The translations under genes were made by a program, and so were the position numbers. A stretch of 64,000 bases of DNA. Origin: Trebouxia sp. TZW2008. Taxonomy: Eukaryota > Chlorophyta > Trebouxiophyceae > Trebouxiales > Trebouxiaceae. The notes below the pieces were generated by a model. The model searched no databases, was not told the origin of the DNA, and saw only the letters and a list, made by a program, of their open reading frames with translations. The stretch lies in contig BDIU01000210.1 in the NCBI GenBank assembly GCA_002118135.1, positions 191,087 through 255,086 on the forward strand, given 5' to 3'. This document shows positions 32,201 through 40,853 of the stretch, in pieces (the stretch's first letter is position 1; the number at the start of each line of letters is the position of its first letter).

Positions 32201-34528
32201 TTGAATCAGGCTTTGTGTGACAACTCCTAAGCACATGCCTCACCTGTATATGCTGCCGCATGAGGAAGCCGTACATGCCATTCACAGGCGGAAACAGAAC
32301 CTCCTCAAGACTTTGCAGCACAGGCGGCAATGGGAGCTTGCCCATGATGTTGATTTCCTGCTGACTCAACAGCCTTGAGCTGAGCCTCCTTGACAGCCCA
32401 AGTGCCCCAGAGCCCTTGAAAGCAGCGTTTTTGGCCTGTCTACTAGGGTCTGAATTCGCTCGACTGCTAGGGTCTAAATTTGACCAATTAGTTGGGTCCT
32501 GCTGGGTGTCTGAATCTGAAGCTTCTGCACCAGATGTGGCATGTTCACCTGCCAAAGGAGCGCTTGTAGTTGCGCTTGTCTTCAGCTTGCGCTTGCCTGA
32601 GGATGCTTGCCTACCTTTGCTAGTTTTAGCTGGCTGAGTGCTAGGCTTCTCAGAGGTGCCTTGATCTGACTCATCAGGAGGAAGAAGCTTGCGGCGAGTC
32701 TGCCTGGGAGCTCTTGACTTTGCCACTGTGTCTTTGGGTTTTGGGTGTTGTTCAGCCTCATCTGCTGAGCCTTGCTGCTGCTTTGCTGCTGTGGCTTTGG
32801 CTTTTGGCCCTTGAAAATCCTCATCAACAGGTTGTTGCTGCTGCTTTGCTGCTGCTGCTTTGGCGTTTGGCCTCTGTGCAGCGTCATTAGCAGAGCGCTG
32901 CTGCTGCTTTGCTCCTGCTGCTCTGCCTTTTGGCCTCTCTTGAGCATCATCAGCAGAGCGCTGCCGCTGCTTTGCTCCTGTTGCTTTGGCTTTTGCCCCT
33001 TCAGCAGCGTCATCGACAGAGCGCTGCCGCTGCTTTGCTCCTGTTGCTTTGGCTTTTGCCCCTTCTGCAGCGGCATCCACAGGGCGTTGCTGGTGTTCTT
33101 GCCTTACTAATCCAGCCATATCTGACTGGGGAGTGCTGTGCATTGCTCCTGCTTCACTAGCCTCTGCTGTACTAAGATCCAAAATCTGGTCACGCTTCTC
33201 TACTGGGGTAGAGATGGGAGCTGATCTGAGCTCTGCTGCCAGTTCTCCCCATACTTCTGCCTCAGAGGGGTCAACAGCTGCTGAAGGCCCCTGTTGGGGT
33301 AGGCTGGGGCTTGCATGGGGTCTTTCCTGAGTGTTTGCGGGCTGCCGCTGCGGCTGTGGAGGTGCCATTTGTGCTGGAGCAGTGGTTGATGAGGGAGCAG
33401 CTGCAAGGGGTTCTGAAGGCAGTGGATAGTCAATCTGCAGCAAACAAACATTTCTGGTTGCCATAAACAGGACGCCAATCTCACTTGCGCGATTGCACTG
33501 TCTGTTTACCATCGTAACTCTGCGCGACTGCCTTGTTTGCTTGCTAATCAGACGAAAGTGCCACTTGTTACTGTGCTCAATTACACGCAGCGTACAGCAT
33601 AGATTCCCTGTCCTGGTGCATGCAAAATGTCCCCATACACAGTTGTTGCGAGCAACTATGCCATGTCTGAAAAAGCTGTGCATGCGCCAGGATACCAAAC
33701 TGAAGCTGCACTCTGCATGTGACTGTTCAAACATTTGCATGCATGCTTGAATGCAGTTGTGCAAGCACCACATCAGCCCCACTTCCAATTCAATCATATA
33801 TTGGGCGTGTCAACAGCGACATGACTTGTATGATGCATGGCGTGCGTCAACAGCACAGATGTGTGCCACCTGAGGCCTGGACACATAGCCTGGAAGCAGG
33901 GTGTAAGGAGCTGCAGGGAGTCGCACTGCAGCGACAGTGGGTTCCTGAGCCCCAGGCGGCTGAGCACGTTCTGCTGGAGCTGTAGCTGAGTTTGTGGCAT
34001 GAGTCTCATGTGATGTTGTCCCAAGCGCTGACGCTGAACTCTGAGCTGCATTGCTGTTCGCCTGTACTGTGCTTACTTTACCCGCTGTAGGAAGTGCAAC
34101 CTGTACTTGCACCTTGATTGTTTGGGGGCTGACAAACACAGAAATGCAGAACAACATGATACAACACGACTCTCGATTATGACATGGAACTGTTGTCTTG
34201 ATTGTTGAGTGACGGACATGCATAGGAAGGCTGCAAGATGTGCAGTGATACAATTCTCACCAGAAATTCGTGTGGCTGGAGCTGCAGAGACTCAAAAGTG
34301 CTATGCTTGTTAAGCGCCTGACCCTGCAACAGAGTGTTGAGCTGGACCCAGGCGTTCAACGGACGATGGCGCAACAAGCGACGACTCGCTTACCCTTAGG
34401 AACAGCTTGCAGGCCCCGCCATGCAGAGGTGCAGCAATACGTTTCCTGAACGACCCGACTGTGTCAGACGGGTTCACCTCGACCGTCAGGACGTCCTGTG
34501 ACTTGAGCGTTCTGACGCTAACAAGCAT
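9179..34528 (-). CDS. HRQ1: HRQ1-type RecQ-family DNA helicase with N-terminal ubiquitin-like domain
   Basis: ATP-dependent 3'-5' DNA helicase of the HRQ1/MrfA group (genome maintenance, interstrand crosslink repair), in its plant form with a ubiquitin-like N-terminus. Domain blocks run in family order over about 25 kb of minus strand: Ubl (34.3-34.5 kb), disordered repeats (32.2-33.4), HRQ1 N-terminal segments (28.2-31.3), motif I (27.0-27.3), motif II (25.95-26.1), motif III (25.45-25.6), linker (19.6-24.4), motifs IV-VI (16.9-19.1), then the C-terminal zinc-binding module (9.2-15.4). Nearly all exons have clean AG/GT edges and compatible phases; the 33.4-34.2 kb junctions are unsettled. 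The start chosen is the ATG at 34526-34528, where the Ubl begins. Introns are crowded with tandem copies of the neighbouring exon edges. The stop at 9179 is the end of the last clear exon. Family membership is very secure; a single transcript over this span is inferred from domain order. Confidence 0.9.
9410..9760 (-). repeat. Four upstream copies of the HRQ1 last-exon acceptor edge
   Basis: Four diverged tandem units of about 80 bases repeat the acceptor and first 60 or so bases of the exon starting at 9403. In plus-strand sense each has GCCTGCACA and AGCTTTCTCAAGCAA-like phrases. Confidence 0.75.
9890..10420 (-). repeat. Downstream copies of the HRQ1 exon 10498-10734 donor edge
   Basis: Three diverged copies, at about 9.9, 10.1 and 10.3 kb, of the last half of the exon (the DKHPGGIG region) plus its GTGAG donor. 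Only the 3' part of the exon is copied on this side. Confidence 0.8.
10780..11560 (-). repeat. Four upstream copies of the HRQ1 exon 10498-10734 acceptor edge
   Basis: Period about 205 bases. Each unit has the acceptor and the first half of the exon (YIRVPRAARQR through LHAASHALLN), then intron-like sequence. The oldest-looking copy is near 11.45 kb. The 3' half of the exon is never present on this side. Confidence 0.9.
11926..12060. repeat. 66-base tandem duplication
   Basis: Two nearly identical units containing GTGGTAACAACGAACCAAAG, in the HRQ1 intron next to the exon ending at 12119. They are not related to an exon I can identify. Confidence 0.85.
12320..13210 (-). repeat. Six upstream copies of the HRQ1 exon 12119-12271
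   Basis: Period about 165 bases. Units carry the acceptor (CACCTGCAG in gene sense) and the exon through TVRWLGFHR. Most lose the frame or diverge after FDS. Anchor phrase CAGGCTGTTGT recurs at about 12.40, 12.57, 12.73, 12.89, 13.01 and 13.17 kb. Confidence 0.9.
13925..14020 (-). repeat. One upstream copy of the HRQ1 exon 13723-13863
   Basis: Copies the acceptor and 5' half (TYLCKKLDLGSKVATVRSAD) almost exactly, then changes to unrelated sequence. Confidence 0.85.
14735..14860 (-). repeat. One upstream copy of the HRQ1 exon 14475-14683
   Basis: Copies the acceptor side and SRHPRTTNTKALFY through PASVISLRAI, then stops matching. An open reading frame through it could be mistaken for a real exon. 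Confidence 0.85.
15400..16560 (-). repeat. Seven upstream copies of the HRQ1 exon at 15.39 kb
   Basis: Acceptor positions recur at about 15.53, 15.66, 15.81, 15.95, 16.14, 16.33 and 16.52 kb (real exon at 15.389). Units are about 130-190 bases, fall into at least two sub-families (one with RERT, one with LEEDGQYF) and several keep an open frame with intact TTGCAG or TTTGCTGTGCAG acceptors. Confidence 0.92.
17100..17185 (-). repeat. Upstream copy of the HRQ1 motif VI exon edge
   Basis: A copy of the exon at 16875-17026 around its QQAGRAG region. One base change turns GRR into GCR and the frame stops soon after, so it cannot replace the real exon. Confidence 0.8.
17765..18745 (-). repeat. About ten upstream copies of the HRQ1 motif V exon edge
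   Basis: The acceptor and first 40-70 bases of the exon at 17619-17742 (CATGCAAAGCTGACTC in plus sense) recur at about 17.78, 17.88, 18.0, 18.15, 18.21, 18.31, 18.43, 18.51, 18.60 and 18.69 kb with increasing divergence. Confidence 0.85.
18775..19330 (-). repeat. Copies on both sides of the HRQ1 exon 18965-19120
   Basis: A downstream copy at about 18.78-18.92 kb covers most of the exon in degraded form. An upstream copy at about 19.18-19.26 kb covers the acceptor and the first half. The real exon lies between them. Confidence 0.8.
19460..19910 (-). repeat. Copies on both sides of the HRQ1 exon 19633-19762
   Basis: Downstream copy at about 19.47-19.56 kb has the 3' end of the exon (SPIVEL region). 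Upstream copy at about 19.83-19.91 kb has the 5' end (EEMREEIQARL region). Each side holds only the matching half. Confidence 0.85.
20560..20960 (-). repeat. Three downstream copies of the HRQ1 exon at 21.3-21.5 kb
   Basis: The 3' end of the exon (SNPHMSGLAQGAFGGS) and its donor recur near 20.59, 20.74 and 20.92 kb with variants such as SNPRTSGSAQRSLGGS. Confidence 0.85.
21087..21262 (+). repeat. Three tandem 57-base units
   Basis: Nearly identical units containing GGTGTAATGTTCAAGACATC and ACAGACACAAACCAAAC. The unit length is a multiple of three and one frame is open through all three, but there is no other sign of coding. It lies within an HRQ1 intron. Confidence 0.95.
23455..24215 (-). 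repeat. Copies around the HRQ1 exon 23702-23885 plus a CAACAG microsatellite
   Basis: A downstream copy of the exon 3' end lies at about 23.48-23.55 kb. Between it and the exon is a pure hexamer run (CAACAG in plus sense, about 23588-23670). Two upstream copies of the 5' half lie at about 23.93-24.02 and 24.05-24.15 kb, both with CCCCTACCCCTGGCCTG. Confidence 0.85.
24130..25265 (-). repeat. About six copies of the HRQ1 FVLWNP exon edge
   Basis: The plus-sense phrase CACAGCACAAAGCATTTGG and neighbours recur near 24.19, 24.56, 24.70, 24.87, 25.02 and 25.19 kb; the real exon is at 24277-24448. Several copies keep DGSPHGPKCFVLW in frame, each with its own acceptor. Confidence 0.9.
26110..26290 (-). 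repeat. Upstream copy of the HRQ1 motif II exon edge
   Basis: A copy at about 26.18-26.28 kb of the first half of the exon at 25954-26102 (LITNSDILYSS-like reading), with its acceptor region, ending before the DEGH block. Confidence 0.85.
26470..26670 (-). repeat. Two downstream copies of the HRQ1 exon 26684-26785
   Basis: Two tandem diverged copies of the 3' part of the 34-codon exon, near 26.50-26.57 and 26.59-26.66 kb, sharing CATGATA and GCGGAGCGCATAAC. Confidence 0.85.
27310..27495 (-). repeat. Upstream copy of the HRQ1 motif I exon
   Basis: Copies the acceptor, the VEDIPAR codons and on toward the HQ block, with small indels. It stops before the Walker A codons. Confidence 0.85.
28372..28490 (-). 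repeat. Upstream copy of the HRQ1 exon 28247-28370
   Basis: Repeats the acceptor and the first 40 bases (RKAWHLHFKVDKLT versus RKAWHPHFKVEELT). Confidence 0.85.
30770..30985. repeat. Tandem duplication of about 107 bases next to an HRQ1 exon
   Basis: Two nearly perfect units plus a partial third, each with TGACCAGAGTACATGCCCA and TGAACCTGACATGGCATTGC. They adjoin the acceptor of the exon at about 30.65-30.75 kb. Confidence 0.9.
31715..31920 (-). repeat. Two downstream copies of the large HRQ1 exon donor edge
   Basis: The last 60 or so bases of the exon ending at 32244 plus its donor recur at about 31.72-31.78 and 31.85-31.91 kb. The codons for NGMYGFLLRQHIQ-like sequence are still recognisable. 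Confidence 0.88.
32244..33434 (-). other. HRQ1: HRQ1 large exon with coding repeats
   Basis: A single 1191-base exon flanked by CTGCAG and GTGAGG. The first part is Pro/Gln-rich. Then come about six copies of a 20-residue unit rich in Lys/Ala/Gln (for example GAKAKATGAKQRQRS) at roughly 32.74-33.08 kb. The end is more ordered (LPPVLQSLEEVLFPPVNGMYG). The last segment pairs with the exon at 31.2-31.34 kb (PTWKAIKSAAVNLPGG, EDVQTMADLCPDVVIL), the region in front of the helicase core in plant and fungal HRQ1. Confidence 0.8.
34261..34528 (-). other. HRQ1: HRQ1 exons 1-2: ubiquitin-like domain
   Basis: Exon 34394-34528 begins MLVSVRTLKSQDVLTVEV and continues through PSDTVGSFRKRI, matching the first beta-hairpin and helix of ubiquitin (MQIFVKTL..EVEPSDTI). 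It ends at a GTAAGC donor in phase 0. Exon 34261-34323 gives GQALNKHSTFESLQLQPHEF, the second half of the fold. The Ubl reading is from sequence; that plant HRQ1 proteins carry such a domain is prior knowledge. Confidence 0.85.
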
Positions 34529-34999
34529 ACTGAATGCAGGCTCGGTCAACCTTTCTGGTGAATGCGCGGACTATGCACCCCTGATCATGCCGCGCGTTTA
34601 TCGTTGAAGACGTGGCATGCCTTGAGCAAGCTGCGTTCTGGCTGCAACCTGGCCGTCAAGCAGGACACTGATCCTTTCACAAATCGCTTTCCGGCCAGCG
34701 ATATGTTCCGATACCTGCCTTGACATCTTGCTAAGGTCACGGACCTCCGCGGTGAGCGACAGGTCGGTGATCGCTAGCATAGCGCAGCATGCATTTCATG
34801 ACCTATCATGCATTTCACAGTGGACAGGTGCTCAGGCGTACCTTCACACAGCTCTAGAGCATGTTGGATCCTGCACATTACCTCGGGCAATTAGTCTGAA
34901 TCATTGCTCACGCTGCTTGCACTTGAAGGCTTAAGTTCCTGTCTCTCAGGGGCAGCATGACTGCCTACTGAGTCAGGCTCGCAAACAGCGTTGTCAACC
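34529..34999. promoter_or_regulatory. Shared promoter region between HRQ1 (-) and DYNC2I2 (+)
   Basis: Head-to-head gap of about 470 bases between the HRQ1 ATG (34528) and the DYNC2I2 ATG (35000). A 60-codon minus frame (34598-34780) is open and predicts a helical, charged peptide. Without a splice site joining it to HRQ1 I leave it as 5' leader or chance. No TATA box is obvious. Confidence 0.5.
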
Positions 35000-37900
35000 A
35001 TGCTCGGGGCAAGCGCAGCCTTGCAAGATGGCGAAACGCTGCAGGTACATGCAAGGGATGACGTTGCGGCATGTCACACTGCTATGTGTCGCACATACCA
35101 GTCTAAGCGCAGCGTTGATCACAGGTGTCGATCTCAAGCCTTCCGCACTGCAAGCGGGCAGAAAGCCAGCACAGGGCTGCGCAGACCCCGAAAATTTCGC
35201 AGCAAGAGCAAGCGAGCCAATCTACCGAGCGCAGCAGCAAGGGCACACAGACTGATCGCCTGTTCAAAAAATATTCTGATGCAGTTAGAGGAGACTCTGG
35301 TTTTGCATCCATCGTTGCATTTCTGACAAAGTAAGGCACAGTATATCTCTATGTTTCTATGTCGTCTTGATACATTGATGTTCTGTTGCTGACTTGCAAG
35401 CACAAATGCAGGGTGCTTCCTGTCATAGAAACTGCTATTGCTGAAAACTGTACCAATGCCACAAGACCTCAGATAGATTGGACAGCTGAGGCTCCTACAG
35501 ACGCCACGATAAGCCACACGCTGACCTGTCCTAGCAGCTCAGCTTCAGAACAACTCTGCTGCACATCAGTGTCCTGGAGCTCAACAGGTCAATCCAATAG
35601 GCTCGTCATTGCCTGCTGAATACAAACATACACACTTGACCATGATGACTTGTCTGTGAGCCTGGCTGTGCCATGCACATCTTCTGAATGTCAAAGTGCA
35701 AATCTGACAGCTAACTTCAGTCAAAGCATTGTTGTGGAGAAATTTCAATTTACATGTTAGAATCGATGCGTAGGGTGTGTTGATGACTTGTGCAAGATGC
35801 TTGTTGTGGCAATGTGCAGCAGTGTCTACTTCTGCAGCAGGGGAAGACATCGCTGTTGTGCTTTGAGACGTGCATGCTGAGGAGTGATGCATGGAAATGT
35901 AATATGTTTGGATCCTGCTTACTGTTCTGTCCATCTCCTGAGGATTTGTGATGATGGTCGCTTGTGGCACAGGTCAGGGCATTGCTGTTGCTCATGGCAG
36001 ATTTGAAGCATGGAGCCTGAGAGGTGCCAACGCTGCCTCATGACCTGTTCAGATCGCTTTTTGTGCAATTGCAGCAGCGATTACTTGTGGTTGCAGGGCA
36101 AGGCATTGCTGCTGCAGACTTGATATGGATGGATGATTTATGAAACCTGACAATTTTGGACCGTGCCTGATGACCTGTTTACAGCGCTTGTGTGCATTTG
36201 CAACAGCGGTTACTTGTAATTGCAGGTCAAGGCATTGCTGTCGCATATGGCAGATTTGATGTGGAGGGGTGGTGCATGGACCCTGGCAGATTGTGCACCT
36301 GGAACCTGGCACGCTCAGCCTTTGACTCAAGCAAGCCTGATGTCACCATTGATGTTGACAGCTGCCTGCAATGCTGCACGTATCACCCACAGCAGCCGGT
36401 GCGATACAGCCTGTTTTGTCAGAACAATATGTCAGTATGATCTGAGGAAGGGCATGCTGAATGCATGTGCCAGAACAATTTCCGCGGTTGGACCTGTCAG
36501 AGTTGACCTGCATGCATGTGAGATGCTGACCATGTTCATTCTAGCTGCAGATGTGTCATCATATGTATGGCTTCCCTGAGCATGAGTTCACATGTTGCAC
36601 TTTTGTTTCAGGAATCGCATGCCCAAGAGTTTTGGTTTATGTAATTTGGCCTTCTGCACTCAAAACTTGTCTTCATTGCTGTTGTCTTTCCTCACGATTT
36701 GAAGTCAGAGTCCCCATGTGCTGCTTGTGAGGCTGAATATTTCTTCATCCCTGGCGCATTCCAGTATAAGTGTCCAATATGAATCAGCTTGGGAGCCTGG
36801 GAGAATATTAGTCTGTGCTTACTTCTGCCTCATCACAGGGGCTGATAGCGGGAGGCACATATATGGGCGAGGTATACGTGTGGAATCTGGCCCAGGACGG
36901 GGATCACCAAGTGTTCAAGTCTGCGCTCAGTGCTTCGTCTCATCAGTGAGTTGCTGCTGACCGTACAAGTGCAAATTGTTGCTGCCAGTCGTCAGTTGTT
37001 GGACATGGCTACTTGTTGCTGCCATCTGCAAATGGCATGTGTAGGACTCCTTTTGAATTGTCCTTCTCAAATCAGGAGCATCCAAATGCTGTAGAGCGCC
37101 ATTGCAGCATGTCAGATAGTGAAGCACAACTGTTCTGGCAGAAAATCTGTGCGCGCTGTAATTCAAGATCTTGATTGACGTCATCAAAGGATATCCCAGC
37201 ATGTCAGGTGGCCACACAATTTTGTGCTTGCAGGAAGCCTGAGACTGCTGTCAGGTGGCATCCCAGCATGTCAGATGAGCACATAATATCCCAGTCCAGG
37301 GTGTTAGAAGCGTGCGTAAGACTGTCTTGCAGATCACATCATACTGCACCTTAGCCTGTCAGATAATCATGTGATGGCACTCAGGCAGGGTCACATGGGT
37401 GCTGTGCTTGCAGGGAGCCCGTGACCGCTGTCAGGTGGCATCCCAGCATGTCAGACGGCCATTTGATGGGCAACTCAGAGGATGCAGACCTGCTTATCAG
37501 CCTAGCCTCTGATGGCAGACTGCTTTTGTGGCGCTGGCACACGTCAGAGCTGCTGTATGGGTCAGTCACCTGCCTCATTCTATCAAGTTACTCACCAAAC
37601 ACATTTGCAATAGTCTGTTGTAACAAGTCGTCTGCCATGTCCGATGGAGATGTTGCAGCTCAAATGCTGCTGTCACCTTTTGAGCTGAGCCAAACATGCA
37701 GACACTGAAACTGTTGGAGTCCAAACCACAGTCCCAGGCATAGTTGGACCTTCTCAACTCCCAACCGTCTCCAGAACTTGAGGCCCATTATTTCCCCTTG
37801 ACAATGTATGCCAGCCGATCCACGTTGTTGACGGAAGCATGCAGCTCACTCAGTGTGCAGCAGGGCCTACTGTGTGTCAAGTATTGTGAACAGGTGCTGT

Positions 37901-40240
37901 GACAAGGACCGCTACAAACACAGCTTTTTTGCAATGCTGCCCGCCTGTCCACGTGCCTCGCCGCGCCCTTATACATGCGTAGCATACAAATTGATGCATG
38001 TCTGAACCTACTGCTTTGCAGGTTGGAGTTGATGCAGCAGCATCCTGATACACGTAAACTGGTGCAGCTGGGGGGCACTTGCATGGCAGTGCCCCAGCAG
38101 GGCTTTCAGCTGCAGCCTGGGGGTTGCATTGTTGGCACAGAGGGTGGGACAGTCCTCAGATGCAGCATTGATGCCAATGCTGCAGCTCACAAGGCATTCG
38201 CGCAGGTGGGCATTTGCTGCCTGCTGGGCATTATAGCAACTTCTTGTGGTAAGGACACATAATGTAAGGACATTGTCAATGTAGAGACAGCGCAGTTGGG
38301 AACCTAGAACTGCATTGTGACTGCAGTGGTCCCGCTGAGTCAGGACAATTTGAGGTAAGGACAACTTTCTTGATAACCAAAGCAGTTGTTAGACTCAAAG
38401 TCACTGTGCTTTTGCAGAGCAGCAGCATGAATCAGCATAGCGTAGCATAGCGTGCAGCAGAGCAGCATGACGCAGTCCAGCACAGCATCATGCACTGCGT
38501 CCTGGCGGGCTGTTGAACTCGCTAGCATGCATAGCATATCATAGCATGGCACAGCATTGCGCAGCACAGCATAGCATAGCATAGCATAATATAGCATAGC
38601 ATAGCATAGCATAGCATAGCACAGTCAAGCCCAGTCAAGCCTAGCCTAGCCTAGCCTAGCCATCAACCTTCAGTCTTGCCATTCAGCAGACTTGTGCTGC
38701 TTGTACAGGCGCTAGCTTTGCAGCAAAAAGCCTTGGTCAGCACAACTGTCACCTCTGCACTCTGTCAGCACGCGGGACCAGTGCATGCGCTCAGCGCCTC
38801 ACCTTTTGACCCAACTCTAGTCCTGTCGTGTGGCCTTGATGGCCAGGTGAAAGCATGCAGCAGCCTGACTAGGCAACCCTTGCTAGAGTTGGCGCCGTCA
38901 GACAGCTACCTGTATGCCGCACAGTGGTCACCTACCCGCCCGATGCTGTTTGCAGTGGCAGCAGGTGAGCTTTGTCAAAGAGTTGCACATGTGGTGCACA
39001 ATGCTTCATGCTGCCTGTGGTCGTAGCAGCAGCGGTTTAACATTGAATGGACATCCTCCATGTTGCAATGTCGATCCGAACATCCATTGTGCAGCTCTGT
39101 CTGCTGCCAGACAGTCGTAGATGCATTGCATGTTGATGCAAACTGCAGTGCGCAAGTATTGGTCAGAGTAGTTGCAATGTGTTTGTGTTTCTTACGCCAA
39201 GACTTCTTAGAACACAAAAGATGGAACGCAGTTGATGTTGTTATCACTTCGCGCAATAGCTCCTGCAGATGCAACACGCTGGAACTGCACAGCCAGCCAC
39301 CTCACTGCAGCAAGCTTTTCAGAAGCTAGACTACAAGCTGTGGATACATCGTATACATCGTCACGCACTGCATGCTGCGTCCGCCTGAGTGCAACGTTGA
39401 TATCAGCTGCTTGTTGCTTCAGAATTAACCGACCAATCAATCAAGCAATCGATCCATCCATCAATCAATTGATCAATCATTCAATCAATCAATCAATCAA
39501 TCATGATCACTGTCTCAGAGAACCAACATGGTCCCATACAGACAGCGTCAGCTTCTGCAGTCTTGCAAAAATGCTCATGCTGATCGTGTTTTGTGTCATA
39601 TGACTCAGGTGATGGCAGAGTGTTCTTGTATGATCTGATGCAAGATCCAGAGCATCCTGTCAAGACCCTGGATGTCGGTGAATCTGCCGTGCCAATCTAC
39701 AGTGTGGCTTTCAATGCCAAGAGACCAGACTTGTTTGCAGCCACAAGCCAGCAATCTGTCAGGGTGAGTTCGATCTCTGGTCTGCCTTGTAGACTAAGTT
39801 TCTGGGGATTTGTTTCAAGCAGCGCCTACAGTGTTTTGTGCGCGTGGCTACAGTGTTTGCTGTTGAGATTCACCTCATCTGGGGTCATATGTGCATTTCT
39901 TTGGCATTGCAAGCTTCTGGCAGATTTGATCAGTTAAAGTGGTCGCCATTTGAACCTTGTCATGTGAGGTCATCTGTACATTCTATGGTCACATACTTCT
40001 GGCAGCTCTGAACACCTGCTTGTGCCTTTGTATTGTATCTGTATTCTGAGAGGCTGAGGGCAGGCCTGTGCGTGCAACAGAATGCTGCATTGCAGCTGAT
40101 CAAGGGATATACTGCTTTGAGAACAGTTTGTTCAGTGTCTGTTGCGCATGCAGGTTTTCACGCTGCAAGATGGGCTCAGCAAAGCTAGACCAAACGAACA
40201 GCAAGCTTTGCAAGCATTTGTTGCGCAGGCTGCCAAATAG
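35000..40240 (+). CDS. DYNC2I2: Dynein-2 intermediate chain WDR34/DYNC2I2 (retrograde intraflagellar transport)
   Basis: WD40 subunit of the cytoplasmic dynein-2 motor that drives retrograde IFT in cilia. Ten exons give a continuous frame of 491 codons before the stop: 35000-35044, 35125-35330, 35412-35587, 36226-36398, 36839-36945, 37414-37560, 38022-38205, 38769-38964, 39609-39763, 40154-40240. Every junction is GT-AG and in phase. Family landmarks: SVSWSSTGQGIAVAYGRFD, GRLCTWNL, CTYHPQQPGLIAGGTYMGEV, SPFDPTLVLSCGLDGQVK, AQWSPTRPMLFAVAAGDGRV. The N-terminal exon has KGTQTD, a classic LC8 light-chain docking motif. TGTAA occurs 15 bases past the stop. It implies the organism makes, or until recently made, flagella. 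Introns hold copies of the exons at 36226 and 37414 and two simple repeats. Confidence 0.93.
35955..36150 (+). repeat. Two upstream copies of DYNC2I2 exon 4
   Basis: Acceptor plus start of exon 36226-36398 (GGCATTGCTGT..CATGGCAGATTTGA) recur at about 35.97-36.02 and 36.09-36.14 kb, each broken after some 50 bases. Confidence 0.9.
37160..37345 (+). repeat. Upstream copies of DYNC2I2 exon 6
   Basis: GTGCTTGCAGGAAGCCTGAG through GGCATCCCAGCATGTCAGA at 37221-37280 duplicates the acceptor and first 50 bases of the exon at 37414. A shorter piece (ATCCCAGCATGTCAG) precedes it near 37195. Confidence 0.9.
38425..38662 (+). repeat. AGCAT pentamer satellite
   Basis: Tandem and variant AGCAT/AGCGT/AGCCT pentamers fill most of this DYNC2I2 intron segment, with a purer run at about 38570-38620. 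Confidence 0.95.
39425..39505 (+). repeat. CAAT tetramer run
   Basis: Degenerate then pure ATCA/CAAT repeats in a DYNC2I2 intron. Confidence 0.9.
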
Positions 40241-40853
40241 CAGTTTCCGTGTGATGTAAGGTCATCAACATCAGGACTTCTAGCTGAAGCTCATTGATGA
40301 GATGCCTTTGTAGGCCTACCATGACCAAACACTGCATACATGTGCAGCAAGATGTCCTGGCAATGCACAGCGCACCAGGCTGTTCAGTCAAACGGTTTGT
40401 ACAGTAGTATGTCTGCAGCCCTGCAGTTTCGACAATTTAGCACCTGCTAGACAGCGATAATTAATGCGTCTGCGTGGCTCTGTTGCATGTTGCACATCGC
40501 TGGCTGATCTGCAGCACTCAAGTTAGCAGTCGAGCTCTAGTTGGGTGCTGGCACCAATGGCAGTCTTGATTTGCCGTATCTGTTTGCAACTTCAATCGGC
40601 GCAAAGCTAACCAGCAAGCTTTAATGCATCGACATATAGGTAAAATGGCCTAGACTATCATGCATGCAGCTCAGCAGCAGCACTACAGCATGATGATGCA
40701 TGCACCTAATACATTTCACGATCTGTCTACACCAGCCTTGCTGACTTCATGTTATACTATGTGCCTGCCCTTTGCAGATAATCACTGAACAAGCATGCTT
40801 GCATAGCAATATTTGCATTTTGTTCCAACTTGCAAACAAGATGCACAGGCTGT
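40241..40853. other. Convergent gap between DYNC2I2 and the RBM5-like gene
   Basis: Two 3' ends face each other. The only signal I can name is the TGTAA just after the DYNC2I2 stop (about 40256). No gene or repeat of note. Confidence 0.5.

Noticed and set aside
32772..33330. Plus-strand Cys/Leu-rich repeat frames
   Set aside because: Antisense shadow of the HRQ1 coding repeat.
34598..34780. 60-codon charged helical frame upstream of the HRQ1 Ubl
   Set aside because: No splice donor links it to HRQ1 in frame; it ends in a stop before the Ubl exon. Left as leader or chance.
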